This document shows positions 33,805 through 42,040 of a DNA stretch of 64,000 bases, piece after piece; the stretch's first letter is position 1; every line of letters starts with the position of its first letter. The position numbers and the translations under genes were made by a program. The stretch spans positions 248,001 through 312,000 of the forward strand of contig SWDM01000016.1 of NCBI GenBank assembly GCA_005116835.1. The letters are read 5' to 3'. This DNA comes from Nitrospira sp. GTDB lineage: Bacteria; Nitrospirota; Nitrospiria; Nitrospirales; Nitrospiraceae. The notes under the pieces were generated by a model. It was not told the origin of the DNA. It saw only the letters and a list, made by a program, of their open reading frames with translations, and did not search any database.

Positions 33805-34068
33805 CTATGCTGCCACGCGTTTCTTCGGTCCTCGCTTGGTGTGGGTCGTCAGGCGTCGAGTCGCCTCGGACATTTCGAGGAGTGAACGCAACGCAGCATT
33901 GACCGATGCGGAGTCACGAAAGGCATTGGCAACATCGGGCTCAAGTACGGCGACGTTTGCCCCTTCCTTGATCAGTCGACGGTAGTATTTTCCTCGAACC
34001 GCGTGTGTGTAGTCGAAGGTATACTCTGCCCGCATGTTGTCTGACGGTGGTGGTCCTTTACGTTTCAT
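33805..34068 (-). CDS. BrnA/CopG-like antitoxin of the second BrnT locus
   Basis: An 87-residue protein from the ATG at 34068 (MKRKGPPPSDNMRAEYTFDY). It contains AVRGKYYRRLIKEGANVAVLEPDVANAFRDSASVNAALRSLL, a pattern common in antitoxins encoded after BrnT-type toxins, and a basic C-terminus (TKRGPKKRVAA). The upstream toxin frame is interrupted by an in-frame TGA, and the intact toxin stop would overlap this start region, so the pair was once coupled. The frame of the antitoxin is intact. Confidence 0.75.
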   Translation of the reverse strand: MKRKGPPPSDNMRAEYTFDYTHAVRGKYYRRLIKEGANVAVLEPDVANAFRDSASVNAALRSLLEMSEATRRLTTHTKRGPKKRVAA

Positions 34069-34093
34069 GGCGTTTCCTCTCTCCCGCTGTCGC

Positions 34094-34375
34094 TCAGCGG
34101 GCACTGATGATTCCTACCGCAGTTCCTCGATCCGTATGGGCAACGATCAGTAACCGTCCACGGGCGGAGTATCCGATTGTGAGATACCTGCGTTCCCCGG
34201 TGGAATGGTCCGGATCAGTAATTGTGGCCGCGAGTGGATCATAGAACACGGTTACGGCTTCGTCGAATGAGGCTCGGTGCTTCTGTAGGTTGCGCCGTGC
34301 CTTGTCACGATCCCATTCGAACTGAATTTGTATATTGTAAAGAACTGACTTTGAACTGTCTATGAAGTCAGACAA
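34094..34375 (-). pseudogene. brnT: BrnT-like toxin, C-terminally truncated
   Basis: The frame has the BrnT pattern FEWDRDKARRNLQKHRASFDEA, then RYLTIGYSARGRLLIVAHTDRG and GIISAR, but TGA follows at 34096-34094. Past it the frame continues ATAGERKRHET to a TAA at 34060-34058, exactly the tail expected (SARxATxxERxxYE). One stop codon therefore seems to have removed the last 12 residues, which include catalytic-side basic residues. No ATG is available; TTG at 34375 is the likeliest start. An inactive toxin beside an intact antitoxin is a common decay state. Confidence 0.7.
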
Positions 34376-34379
34376 GACA

Positions 34380-34451
34380 ATGGCTCGGGAGTCTTTCTCG
34401 CCGCACGCCATCACCGACGACCTCGAAGCCGCGTTAGACCAGGTTCGATGA
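34380..34451 (+). repeat. Recurrent 23-codon mini-frame, copy 2
   Basis: ATG to TGA encodes MARESFSPHAITDDLEAALD and QVR, nearly the same as 33456-33527. It lies antisense to the region just upstream of the truncated BrnT gene. Degenerate CTGAGTGC-type words follow at 34486-34530. Confidence 0.55.
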
Positions 34452-34640
34452 TGTGCGAGGGGGCGGGAAGGGGCCGACCTTCGAGAGTGCTGAGGGTTGA
34501 GTGCTGGGTTCTGAGTGCTGAGTGAAGAAGGTGGGTAAGACAACGTCTCGTCGCGCTCCTGCGTTAAGCTGTTGCAGGCTGGACATTGGCTGTGTGCGGG
34601 ACTACCATGTGCAAAAGAAACCTCTTGATGAGAGATGACC

Positions 34641-34847
34641 ATGAGCGAATTGATCTTTGTGGTAGAAGAGGCTCCTGAGGGCGGGTACATTGCACGCGCG
34701 CTCGGGCAGTCTATCTTTACGGAAGCGGATACGCTGGCTGAATTGCCGGGGAAAGTCCGTGAAGCGGTTCGCTGTCACTTTGAGGAGGGGCAAGCACCAA
34801 AGGTCGTCCGCCTGCACCACGTCCGCGAGGAAGTTATTGCCGTATGA
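34641..34847 (+). CDS. HicB-like antitoxin, orphan
   Basis: A 68-residue protein (MSELIFVVEEAPEGGYIARA) with the compact beta-alpha HicB fold: GGYIARALGQSIFTEADTLAELPGKVREAVRCHFEEGQ. This family is often misannotated as a 2-oxoisovalerate dehydrogenase fragment. Its partner should be a HicA-type ribonuclease starting by overlap. The ATG at 34844 overlaps the stop (ATGA) as expected, but that frame ends after nine codons, so the toxin is gone. An ATG six bases upstream is an alternative start. Confidence 0.75.
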   Translation: MSELIFVVEEAPEGGYIARALGQSIFTEADTLAELPGKVREAVRCHFEEGQAPKVVRLHHVREEVIAV

Positions 34848-34873
34848 AGAAGAAAAGCGGCCAGGCGACTTAA
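34844..34873 (+). pseudogene. Truncated start of a HicA-like toxin gene
   Basis: ATG overlaps the antitoxin TGA, and the frame reads MKKKSGQAT then TAA. The following 370 bases hold no continuation, only CTGAGTGC-type words (34958-35020). The assignment to hicA rests on gene order alone. Confidence 0.4.
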
Positions 34874-34957
34874 TCCGAGGCCGTCCCGCCAGTCCCGCCG
34901 CCTCAGGTATCGCCCACATCTGAGTGTCCATCCCCACCGCGCCGCCGATGGCGAAGC

Positions 34958-35020
34958 ACAGTGCTGAGCGTTGCGTGCTGAGTCCTGAGTGTTTCTCTAA
35001 ACTGCTGAGTGTGGGGTGTG
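34958..35020. repeat. Degenerate GCTGAGTG word repeats
   Basis: AGTGCTGAGCGTTGCGTGCTGAGTCCTGAGTG and CTGCTGAGTGTGGGGTG are tandem variants of one word without a strong complementary arm. A similar run is at 34486-34530, on the other side of the HicB-like gene. Confidence 0.45.
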
Positions 35021-35246
35021 GGGCACATACATACTTGGGCGCAATGTGAGCTGAAGGAACGACAAAGAGGCCAGGATTCGCTTCTCGCCGCCGCAACGGC
35101 CTGCCTGACGTGTCTTTTCTGGAGCATGTCACGGTGATGAGGGCTGGTAGGTTTGTAGAGATCCTGCGATGCGCGCTCGCCTTACCTCGAACGTCCCTGT
35201 TAACATACACACTCCTCACCTAGATATAGTTAAGGAAACGCCAGCC

Positions 35247-36635
35247 ATGTCGACACCCGCACAATCGAATGCCGTACTTGTCGCGATCCGCACCCCTCGC
35301 GTGACCGTGGAGGAGCTGGAGAGCTCGCTGCAAGAGCTCACCCGTCTTGTGAAGACCCTCGGGCACCATGTCGTGGGCCAGGTGACGCAAAAACGGAGTT
35401 CCGATAAATATGCATCGGTCCTGGGTCAGGGGAAACTCGCCGAATTGGCACAGTGGACCGGTGGCACGGGGAAAGTCGCGGTGGCGTTTGAACGGCCGAT
35501 GCATAAAGCGGCGTCGAAGCGCGAGGCTGAAGCCTCGGACGTCACGGAGGAATCAGACGACGACGATTCGGATGACACGATCGAGGCCGCCCCGGCCCCT
35601 CGCGAACAGGCGCTGATCGTCATCGTGGATTGTGATCTGTCGCCGTCTCAGTTGAAAAATCTTGAAAGTGCCGCCGGCGTGCCGGTGCTCGACCGTACCG
35701 GCGTCATCATTGAGATTTTTAGTCAACATGCTCGCACCAGAGCGGCCCGACTTCAAGTCGAGATCGCGCGGCTCAATTATCTTGCGCCACGTTTGCGTGA
35801 TACCCGTGGTGGCAGCGAGCGGCAAGGCGGGGGAGTCGGAGCCAAAGGGTCAGGAGAGACGAGTCTTGAGCTCGATAAGCGCAGAATCCGCGATCGCCTG
35901 AAAGAACTCAGGGCAGAATTAGTGTCGATCGGGGACGAGCATCAGACGCGCCGCGCGAGACGGGAACAGGAATTGACGGTCGCCCTCGTCGGGTATACCA
36001 ATGCCGGCAAATCCTCGCTGATGCGCGCGATGACGGGCATCGATGTGCTCGTGGCCGACAAGTTGTTCGCCACACTCGATACCACGATCCGGCCCCTGTA
36101 TCCTGAGACACGTCCCAAAGTGCTCATGAGCGATACGGTAGGATTCATCAAAAAACTCCCGCATGATCTGGTGGCGTCGTTCAAGTCGACGCTGGATGAA
36201 GCGGCCAGTGCCTCGCTGTTGCTGTTTGTCGTCGATGCCTCAGATCCCTCCTTTCGGTCCCAACTCGACGTCACGCGGACGGTGTTAGCCGAAGTCGGCG
36301 CTACGGATATTCCCAGCCTCGTGGTGTTGAATAAACGGGATCGTCTCGGACCGGACGAGCTTGCGGCCCTGAAGGCGGAATATCCGGACGCCTTTTTTCT
36401 GTCCACGAGAAGCCAGGACGATCTGCAGGCGCTCCGTGAGCGCATTTTGGGGTTCTTTGAGCGCGAGATGGTCGACGAGGAATTACATATTCCGTTTACG
36501 GCTCAAGGGGTCGTGGCAGAGATCCGCGCCAAGATGCGGATCTTGTCCGAAGCCTATGATGCCGAGGGACTCACGATACGGGTGCGCTCGACCCCAGAGA
36601 ACCTAGCAGGTATCAAAAAGAAGCTCGCGCGATGA
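35247..36635 (+). CDS. hflX: GTPase HflX
   Basis: A 462-residue GTPase from the ATG at 35247 (MSTPAQSNAVLVAI), with AAGGA upstream. The HflX N-terminal domain contains VDCDLSPSQLKNLESA, DRTGVIIEIFSQHARTRAARLQVEIARL and a glycine-rich linker (RGGSERQGGGVGAKGSG). G1 is GYTNAGKSSL, G3 DTVGFIKKLPHDL and G4 NKRD. HflX splits stalled or hibernating ribosomes. An acidic insertion EESDDDDSDDTIEAA near residue 100 is unusual for the family. No hfq or hflKC is adjacent. Confidence 0.95.
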   Translation: MSTPAQSNAVLVAIRTPRVTVEELESSLQELTRLVKTLGHHVVGQVTQKRSSDKYASVLGQGKLAELAQWTGGTGKVAVAFERPMHKAASKREAEASDVTEESDDDDSDDTIEAAPAPREQALIVIVDCDLSPSQLKNLESAAGVPVLDRTGVIIEIFSQHARTRAARLQVEIARLNYLAPRLRDTRGGSERQGGGVGAKGSGETSLELDKRRIRDRLKELRAELVSIGDEHQTRRARREQELTVALVGYTNAGKSSLMRAMTGIDVLVADKLFATLDTTIRPLYPETRPKVLMSDTVGFIKKLPHDLVASFKSTLDEAASASLLLFVVDASDPSFRSQLDVTRTVLAEVGATDIPSLVVLNKRDRLGPDELAALKAEYPDAFFLSTRSQDDLQALRERILGFFEREMVDEELHIPFTAQGVVAEIRAKMRILSEAYDAEGLTIRVRSTPENLAGIKKKLAR

Positions 36636-36638
36636 GGC

Positions 36639-37117
36639 GAGGATTGCGCCATCACCCAACCCTCCTCTGACTATCCGTCCCCACTACGCCGCTGGCGAAG
36701 CACCGCGCTGAGTGCCGAGACTTGCCGTGTGAGTCTATTCCTGAATGCTTGCGTGCCTGTCAGTTCATTCATCTTTCCCACGCGCTTCACCAGCCTGATT
36801 TTGTCCACAGTCCTGATCTAATCGAGCACGTACAAACAAAGGGGTCGCCCATCTCGAAGGCTCCGGTCAAGCGGCACAGCACACTCAATCTGTGAATAGC
36901 TATTCATGTGAGGGCATGGTAGAGTGTCGGTGTTTCATAGCGGCGGGCCTCGCGTGAAACATCAAATCAAACGGCCCATTTCGGATGTTGTTGTTACCGA
37001 GAATCTGATCGGAAGTCTGACCTAGGTCGCTTTGTATTTGCGTCTTCGGCCCTCTCCTTCCCCTCTTGAAGCTGTTCTCGAGTTCCCCACAATATCAATT
37101 TCAGAAGGAGGACCCCC
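36639..37117. other. Long upstream region of the RRM gene
   Basis: No gene is supported. It contains the palindrome GAATAGCTATTC (about 36896-36907) and a pyrimidine-rich stretch before AGAAGGAGGACCCCC, a strong ribosome-binding site at 37103-37117. A long structured leader, as in cold-inducible RNA-binding protein genes, is possible but not shown. Confidence 0.4.
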
Positions 37118-37444
37118 ATGGGTTCAAAACTTTATGTTGGCGGGTTGCCCTATACGGCAACTGAGTCGGAGTTAACCACCTTGTTCGCCGCACACGGGAC
37201 TGTCGAGTCCGCGCGTGTGATCACGGACAAGTTTACGGGACAATCGCGAGGCTTCGGCTTCGTCGAAATGGCCACGCAGGATGAAGGTAAGGCGGCGATT
37301 ACTGCCTTGAACGGCACAGAGATGGGCGGACGCCCGTTGACTGTGAACGAAGCCAAGCCACAAGAACCCCGCACCGGCGGTGGTGGCGGCGGCGGCGGAC
37401 GCTTTGGCGGCGGCAACGATTCCGGCGGTCGCAACCGGTTCTAA
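37118..37444 (+). CDS. RRM RNA-binding protein with glycine-rich tail
   Basis: A 108-residue protein. One RNA-recognition motif fills residues 3-80: RNP2 is KLYVGGLPY and RNP1 is RGFGFVEM, both with the RNA-stacking aromatics. The tail is GGGGGGGGRFGGGNDSGGRNRF, like bacterial/cyanobacterial Rbp proteins and eukaryotic glycine-rich RNA-binding proteins. It probably binds single-stranded RNA, perhaps as a cold or stress chaperone. A G/C-rich hairpin follows the stop. Confidence 0.93.
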   Translation: MGSKLYVGGLPYTATESELTTLFAAHGTVESARVITDKFTGQSRGFGFVEMATQDEGKAAITALNGTEMGGRPLTVNEAKPQEPRTGGGGGGGGRFGGGNDSGGRNRF

Positions 37445-37460
37445 GCACCACGCAACGAGC

Positions 37461-37484
37461 GGGGCGTCTCATCTGAGGCGCCCC
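37461..37484 (+). terminator. Hairpin after the RRM gene
   Basis: GGGGCGTCTCA and TGAGGCGCCCC form an 11-base stem with one G-T pair and a two-base loop. There is no T-run, so rho-independent termination would be weak. Confidence 0.55.
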
Positions 37485-37517
37485 GCCTTCACCCAGAGAA
37501 TCGCACCCATCCCGGCC

Positions 37518-37605
37518 TGCTGATTGAAGGACGCGATCCATCCGCTGAGCCGTTTCATCTGTTCACATGGCTGCTTGACACCTCCCGACGGTCGGCATAG
37601 CCTTC
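37518..37605. repeat. CTGCTGATTGAAGGAC repeat, copy near SRAP gene
   Basis: CTGCTGATTGAAGGACGCGATCC through TGGCTGCTTGACA resembles 42236-42330 (CTGCTGATTGAAGGACTC ... TGACTGCTTGATA) and more weakly 30425-30470. In both strong copies the right end supplies a TTGA -35-like sequence before a gene. Confidence 0.55.
37575..37603 (+). promoter_or_regulatory. Possible promoter of the SRAP gene
   Basis: TTGACA (37575-37580) is perfect, but the -10 candidate TAGCCT, 17 bases on, is poor. The start codon at 37619 would be only about ten bases from the transcript start, and no ribosome-binding site is seen. Confidence 0.35.
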
Positions 37606-37618
37606 GTTGTACAACAGC

Positions 37619-38293
37619 ATGTGTGGACGTTTTACCCAAACCGCCTCGCCTGAGGTGATTGCCCAACAGTTTGCACTCACCGATCCGCCCCTGTTCACAC
37701 CCCGTTACAACATCGCGCCGTCTCAACCCATTGCGGCGATACGGATCGATCCCGACAGCACCACACGCACACTCGTCATGCTCCGTTGGGGGCTGATCCC
37801 GTCCTGGGCCAAAGACCCCAAGATAGGGAATCACTGCATCAATGCGAAAGCCGAGACCGTGGCAGAGAAACCGTCGTTTCGATCCGCTTTCAAGAAACGC
37901 CGCTGCCTCATCGTGGCGACGGGGTTCTATGAATGGCACGTGCAAGGCCGCGCCAAACAACCGATGTGGATTGGCTTACGGAACCAGCAACCCTTCGCCT
38001 TTGCCGGGCTATGGGAACAGTGGACGCCCTCTGACGGACAACCCCTTGAGACCTGTACGATCATCACGACAGAACCAAACAACCTCATGGCTCCAATTCA
38101 CAATCGGATGCCGGTGATTCTCGCCCCCACGGCCTACGACCAATGGCTGGACCCCACCTTTCAACAGACCGAACCCCTCAAGGCTCTCCTGCGTCCCTAT
38201 CCAAGCGAGGCACTCATGGCCTACGCGGTGAGCACCCTGGTCAATAACCCTCGCCACGATGCCCCGCAGTGCCTTGAGCCGGTCCCGGTGTAG
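37619..38293 (+). CDS. SRAP-domain (HMCES/YedK) abasic-site protein
   Basis: A 224-residue SRAP protein starting MCGRFTQ. Start choice is fixed by biology: after Met removal, Cys2 is the residue that forms a thiazolidine cross-link with abasic DNA, so the in-frame start at 37607 is rejected. The active-site Asn and Glu are in NAKAETVAEKPSF, and the conserved His in MAPIHNRMP. It shields abasic sites in single-stranded DNA from error-prone bypass. It sits directly upstream of umuD and umuC on the same strand, a coherent DNA-damage cluster. Confidence 0.93.
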   Translation: MCGRFTQTASPEVIAQQFALTDPPLFTPRYNIAPSQPIAAIRIDPDSTTRTLVMLRWGLIPSWAKDPKIGNHCINAKAETVAEKPSFRSAFKKRRCLIVATGFYEWHVQGRAKQPMWIGLRNQQPFAFAGLWEQWTPSDGQPLETCTIITTEPNNLMAPIHNRMPVILAPTAYDQWLDPTFQQTEPLKALLRPYPSEALMAYAVSTLVNNPRHDAPQCLEPVPV

Positions 38294-38303
38294 GGAGTAC
38301 ACT
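38274..38303 (+). promoter_or_regulatory. Promoter before umuD
   Basis: TTGAGC (38274-38279), an 18-base spacer, TACACT (38298-38303). It overlaps the end of the SRAP gene. No E. coli-type or Gram-positive-type LexA box is visible around it. Confidence 0.45.
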
Positions 38304-38332
38304 ACCAGCCTTACTCGCTGTGAGGTCTATCC

Positions 38333-38758
38333 ATGATGGTCGATGCGATCTACGCGCCGGATCTCTCGACGCGCTATGCGCTGCCGGTGTTTCTGGGACG
38401 ACTGCCTGCCGGGTTTCCTTCACCCGCTGACGACTATATCGAGGGCAAGCTCGACCTCAACCGGCATCTCATCAAACACCCTGCTGCGACGTTTTTTGTG
38501 CGCGTGACAGGCGACTCGATGACCGGCGCGGGGATTCATTCCGGCGACTTGCTCATCGTGGACCGCTCGCTCGAAGCCGTGGATGGGAACGTGGTGGTGG
38601 CGGCGCTTGATGGCGAACTCACGGTCAAGCGACTCTCCAAACGAGAGGAGACCGTACGCCTGCTTCCTGCCAATACCAACTATCAGCCGATTGAGGTTCA
38701 GGCGCACCAATCATGCGAAATTTGGGGTGTCGTCACCAACGTCATCCACGCGCTCTGA
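38333..38758 (+). CDS. umuD: UmuD-like protein, S24 self-cleaving
   Basis: A 141-residue S24 peptidase-fold protein. The self-cleavage bond is Ala26-Gly27 in RLPAGFPSP, the serine is Ser62 in GDSM and the lysine Lys99 in LTVKRL. RecA-stimulated cleavage would yield UmuD', the partner of UmuC in DNA polymerase V. The N-terminal arm is short and lacks a DNA-binding domain, so it is not LexA. TGTGAGG precedes the ATG. The gene ends a few bases before umuC. Confidence 0.93.
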   Translation: MMVDAIYAPDLSTRYALPVFLGRLPAGFPSPADDYIEGKLDLNRHLIKHPAATFFVRVTGDSMTGAGIHSGDLLIVDRSLEAVDGNVVVAALDGELTVKRLSKREETVRLLPANTNYQPIEVQAHQSCEIWGVVTNVIHAL

Positions 38759-38764
38759 GTGCCC

Positions 38765-40033
38765 ATGCCGCCCATTTTTGCCCTCGTCGATTGCAATAAT
38801 TTCTACGCCTCCTGTGAACGGGTCTTTAACCCCATTCTCAGAGGAAAGCCCCTTGTCGTGCTGTCCAACAATGACGGCTGTGTGGTGGCTCGGTCCAACG
38901 AAGCGAAGGCATTGGGCATCGGGATGGGCGTCCCGGAGTTCCAGATTCGTCCTCTGCTCCGCGCCCATCATGTCCAGGTGTTTTCCAGCAACTATGCGCT
39001 CTACGGCGATATGTCACAGCGGGTGATGGAGACGCTGGAACAGTTCTGTCCTGATCTCGAAGTGTATTCGATTGACGAAGCCTTTTTGAGTCTAGTGGGG
39101 TTTGAACGGCGAAATCTGACGGACTATGGGGGACAGCTACGCCGGACCGTGAAGCAATGGACGGGCATTCCTGTCTCCGTCGGCATTGCTGAGACGAAGA
39201 CTCTCGCCAAGCTCGCCAACCGTGTAGCAAAACGGACACCTGACACGAATGGTGTGTTCGACCTACTGGCCTGTCCTGAGCGAGACGCGTTGCTCGGTCG
39301 GATTGCTGTTGAAGACGTGTGGGGAATCGGACAGAACCATGCCCACATGCTCATGCAGCACGGCATCACGACGGCCTTCCAGTTGCGCCAGACCGATGAC
39401 CAGTGGATACGGAAACGCATGGGGATTGTGGGTCTTCGGCTGGTGATGGAGTTGCGCGGAGTCTCCTGTCTGGACTTGGAACAATGCCCCGCCCCCAAGC
39501 AAAGCCTCACCTGCTCACGGGCTTTCGGGAGGCACATCAGCACCCTGTCGGCAATGGAGGAAGCCGTTTCGACCTACACCTCGCGGGTCGCGGAGAAACT
39601 GAGGCGTGAACGACTGGCCGCCACAGCGATGACGGTCTGTCTCACCACCAACGAGTTCAAAGAGGGGCCACAGTACAGCAACGCGCTCACGCTGACGTTG
39701 CCGATTGTCACGGACAGCACCGCCGACCTCATCCGGTGCGCGCTTCAGGGAATCCGCGCCATCTACCGAGACGGGTATCGCTACAAGAAGGCGGGGGTGC
39801 TACTGACGGGCTTGGTCCCTGCCGGGCAGACACAGGCCGATCTATTCGATGACCAAGACCGCGGGAAGTCCAAGCGGCTCATGGCGGCCCTGGATGCCGT
39901 CAATGATCGATGGGGGGCCGGCGCTCTCCGCTATGCGTCGAGCGGGATTAATAAAACATGGCAGACCCAGTTTCACCGCCGGTCACCGGCCTACACGACT
40001 GACTGGAATGCCCTTCCCGTCGTGACCGCCTAA
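38765..40033 (+). CDS. umuC: UmuC, DNA polymerase V catalytic subunit
   Basis: A 422-residue Y-family polymerase from the ATG at 38765 (a GTG at 38759 is also possible). [17 protein letters not shown] holds the first catalytic Asp and the steric-gate tyrosine region, and [10 protein letters not shown] the second acidic pair. A helix-hairpin-helix thumb follows ([17 protein letters not shown]). The C-terminal UmuC extension is present, ending after [16 protein letters not shown]. It carries out translesion synthesis with UmuD'. Overlap with umuD is nearly complete, giving tight co-expression. Confidence 0.95.
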   Translation: MPPIFALVDCNNFYASCERVFNPILRGKPLVVLSNNDGCVVARSNEAKALGIGMGVPEFQIRPLLRAHHVQVFSSNYALYGDMSQRVMETLEQFCPDLEVYSIDEAFLSLVGFERRNLTDYGGQLRRTVKQWTGIPVSVGIAETKTLAKLANRVAKRTPDTNGVFDLLACPERDALLGRIAVEDVWGIGQNHAHMLMQHGITTAFQLRQTDDQWIRKRMGIVGLRLVMELRGVSCLDLEQCPAPKQSLTCSRAFGRHISTLSAMEEAVSTYTSRVAEKLRRERLAATAMTVCLTTNEFKEGPQYSNALTLTLPIVTDSTADLIRCALQGIRAIYRDGYRYKKAGVLLTGLVPAGQTQADLFDDQDRGKSKRLMAALDAVNDRWGAGALRYASSGINKTWQTQFHRRSPAYTTDWNALPVVTA

Positions 40034-40065
40034 CGCAGCACACAACCATTTCCCCACCTCGACGC

Positions 40066-40094
40066 TTGCGCCATTTTCAGTACCAGCCTACAAT
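40066..40094 (+). promoter_or_regulatory. TTGC-N17-TACAAT promoter before the PilZ gene
   Basis: TTGCGC (40066-40071), a 17-base spacer, TACAAT (40089-40094). The leader GTGCCGTCCTACGAGGCTCTC runs to the ATG and resembles leaders at 41050 and 42351. Confidence 0.6.
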
Positions 40095-40115
40095 GTGCCG
40101 TCCTACGAGGCTCTC

Positions 40116-40448
40116 ATGCCCTTCATGCTTCGTCTCTACCAACGCTTTCCCGTGTACTGCCCCGCCACGTACCACGCTGGCCCAATTCAAGGGCAAGGCA
40201 CTGTCTGGAACTTTTCGCTGAGCGGGTGGAAACTCTCGGGCGATATTCCCCTGCAAGTTGGGCAAACCTGTTCCTTGACCGTCAATTTGCCGATCGAAGA
40301 GAGCATCGTTGTCACTGCTGCGGTCGTGCGCTGGGTCCGGGGTCGGGAGTTCGGTCTGGAAACCGTGTCGATTGAGAGGCAGACGCATAGCCGGATGGAG
40401 CACGTCATCAAACGGCTCATAGAGGTATCCGCTGAGAGTATCGAATGA
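40116..40448 (+). CDS. PilZ-domain protein
   Basis: About 110 residues from the ATG at 40116, with CGAGG eight bases before it. The c-di-GMP motifs are RLYQR (RxxxR) at 5-9 and NFSLSGWKL (D/NxSxxG) around 33. The rest is a PilZ beta barrel with a C-terminal helix (RMEHVIKRLIEV). As a single-domain PilZ it would be a c-di-GMP receptor acting on another protein. In-frame codons from 40095 are part of the promoter and leader. Confidence 0.85.
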   Translation: MPFMLRLYQRFPVYCPATYHAGPIQGQGTVWNFSLSGWKLSGDIPLQVGQTCSLTVNLPIEESIVVTAAVVRWVRGREFGLETVSIERQTHSRMEHVIKRLIEVSAESIE

Positions 40449-40651
40449 GCAACAACCGCTCCAACCGTGACAACAGACCTCTCGCGGAAGCCATCGTCTC
40501 CAATCGATGCATGATAGGGTGTATACTCACGGGGAACTCATTCCCTTGACTCGATTACGGGATGGCGTGGAGAAGCAGTTTCCTACGGTACTGAAGGCGG
40601 TGGCCTTTCCCCGCTATCGATAGACTTCGACCCAAACGGAGGATGACTCTT

Positions 40652-40948
40652 ATGAGCACAGAATCAGAAGACGCTTTCGTCAAAGAGAATCAACAAGTCA
40701 TTCGAGACTATCTGATCGGAAAGTTCAAAGGGTTTGAGGTCACCGACACGCCTAATCCTCCACTCTCACACATGTTTGTCGTGACGAGATCCGCAGAGGA
40801 ACGATACAGCGTAAAGGTTACATGGCCACAGATTTCAGACAGTTGCAACACCCCTGCCAGGATTGAACAGCTCCTTGTGGCTCACGATGTAGCGGGCAGG
40901 ATGAGAGGTAAATCTCAGGGAGAGTATTTCTCGTGGGGAAACTATTAG
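40652..40948 (+). CDS. Small uncharacterised protein
   Basis: A 98-residue soluble protein (MSTESEDAFVKENQQVIRDY) with ACGGAGGATG as ribosome-binding region. No family is recognised. The secondary structure looks alpha-beta, and no cysteine pair or catalytic motif stands out. An extended -10-like GTGTATACT lies about 130 bases upstream at 40520-40527. It stands alone between the PilZ gene and a secreted-protein gene. Confidence 0.7.
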   Translation: MSTESEDAFVKENQQVIRDYLIGKFKGFEVTDTPNPPLSHMFVVTRSAEERYSVKVTWPQISDSCNTPARIEQLLVAHDVAGRMRGKSQGEYFSWGNY

Positions 40949-41019
40949 GCCTGGGGCTGCTACACCCAAGTTCACCGTCAACAGCTTTGGAGTGAGCCCT
41001 GTTTTGTCGCCAGTGCCCC

Positions 41020-41049
41020 TTGCACCGTCCTTTGCATCCTTCCTACAAT
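41020..41049 (+). promoter_or_regulatory. TTGC-N18-TACAAT promoter
   Basis: TTGCAC (41020-41025), 18 bases, TACAAT (41044-41049), followed by ATGCCTCCCTGCGAGGTTCCGAGGCCC, a leader related to those at 40095 and 42351. The next gene starts 170 bases later. Confidence 0.55.
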
Positions 41050-41220
41050 ATGCCTCCCTGCGAGGTTCCGAGGCCCTCCTTGATTCGCGCCAGAGACCCG
41101 CATGTTATACGGCATCCGAGTAAGCGCGGCACTCAACGTCTGCTTTCGACCCAACAGGTGTCAGGAGGACACGGTAGTGATCGAGTTCTTGCTTACCCGT
41201 CCTGAAAGGAACGTCGAGAG

Positions 41221-41943
41221 ATGATTTCAGCACTCAGAACGATCGGGGTGCGAACCTATGTACAGCGAGGTGTGGTGTTGACGCTCACGAGGAAAACGCC
41301 GCGCCTCATTCTTCTCGCATGCCTTGCGATGGCTTTGCTGGCGACGATAGCCTCCGTGGCTCAGCCGGTTCACGCCGCAGGCGGAGGGCAGACGAAGGTC
41401 CGGCGCATATCGACGCAGTTCATCGCGGCGTTGGGCGATCCTGGTGCGACCTCCGGGAGCGGCGCGCAATCGTGGGGTCTGTGGCCTCTGGATCCGGGGC
41501 CTCGGGGCGTCGAGCTGAACCGCTATCAACGGTTGAAGGATGCAGGTGGCGTCGCCCCGGCGCGCTGGAAATTCGACGGCACGGACTGGTGGCTGGAGGA
41601 ACACGGCTTGATCATGGAGCAGCCGACCTTTCCGCTCCCTCCCGGCAAATACATGGTCACGGGCGCCCGCGACGTGACGGCTATGCTGACCATTCATCCC
41701 GCGGACAGGAATGGCGACAGCCGCTGGGAGCTCGATAAAGGCGCGACGCTCTACGATGTGACGCACCTGGCCTGCCGCTCCGCGCGCTATACACCGGCGA
41801 CGGGTGGTAATTCGTGCTCGCCGGTAAACGCGCAGAAAACGGCGTTTCCAGTTGCGCCAGGGGGAACGATGCCTCCGGTCGAGGGCTGCACGAAGCAGGA
41901 CTATGCGGTGCTCATCGTGATCGGCCTAGGCGTGGAAAATTGA
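41221..41943 (+). CDS. Secreted protein of unknown function
   Basis: A 240-residue protein. Residues about 29-52 (RLILLACLAMALLATIASVA...VHAAG) form a signal peptide with a 28-residue basic lead, so the true start may be a later codon than the ATG at 41221. The mature part is Gly/Pro/Trp-rich, with KFDGTDWWLEEHGLIMEQP and PLPPGKYMVTGARDVTAMLTI, a beta-sandwich-like composition, and has three cysteines late in the chain. I do not recognise the family. It is likely periplasmic or extracellular. Confidence 0.7.
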   Translation: MISALRTIGVRTYVQRGVVLTLTRKTPRLILLACLAMALLATIASVAQPVHAAGGGQTKVRRISTQFIAALGDPGATSGSGAQSWGLWPLDPGPRGVELNRYQRLKDAGGVAPARWKFDGTDWWLEEHGLIMEQPTFPLPPGKYMVTGARDVTAMLTIHPADRNGDSRWELDKGATLYDVTHLACRSARYTPATGGNSCSPVNAQKTAFPVAPGGTMPPVEGCTKQDYAVLIVIGLGVEN

Positions 41944-41949
41944 ACGCCG

Positions 41950-42040
41950 GTGACGACGGATGACAAGGAACGCAACAACGCCTTCACGGGCAAGATCCTC
42001 AAGGTCACTGTGGGTGTGAAGCCGATCGAAGCCCCAGGTC
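41950..42040 (+). pseudogene. Possible fragment of an arylsulfatase C-terminus
   Basis: In frame after the secreted-protein stop the DNA encodes TDDKERNNAFTGKILKVTVGVKPI. FTGKIxKVTV is the usual end of arylsulfatase-family proteins. No sulfatase body precedes it. Weak evidence, short segment. Confidence 0.25.
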
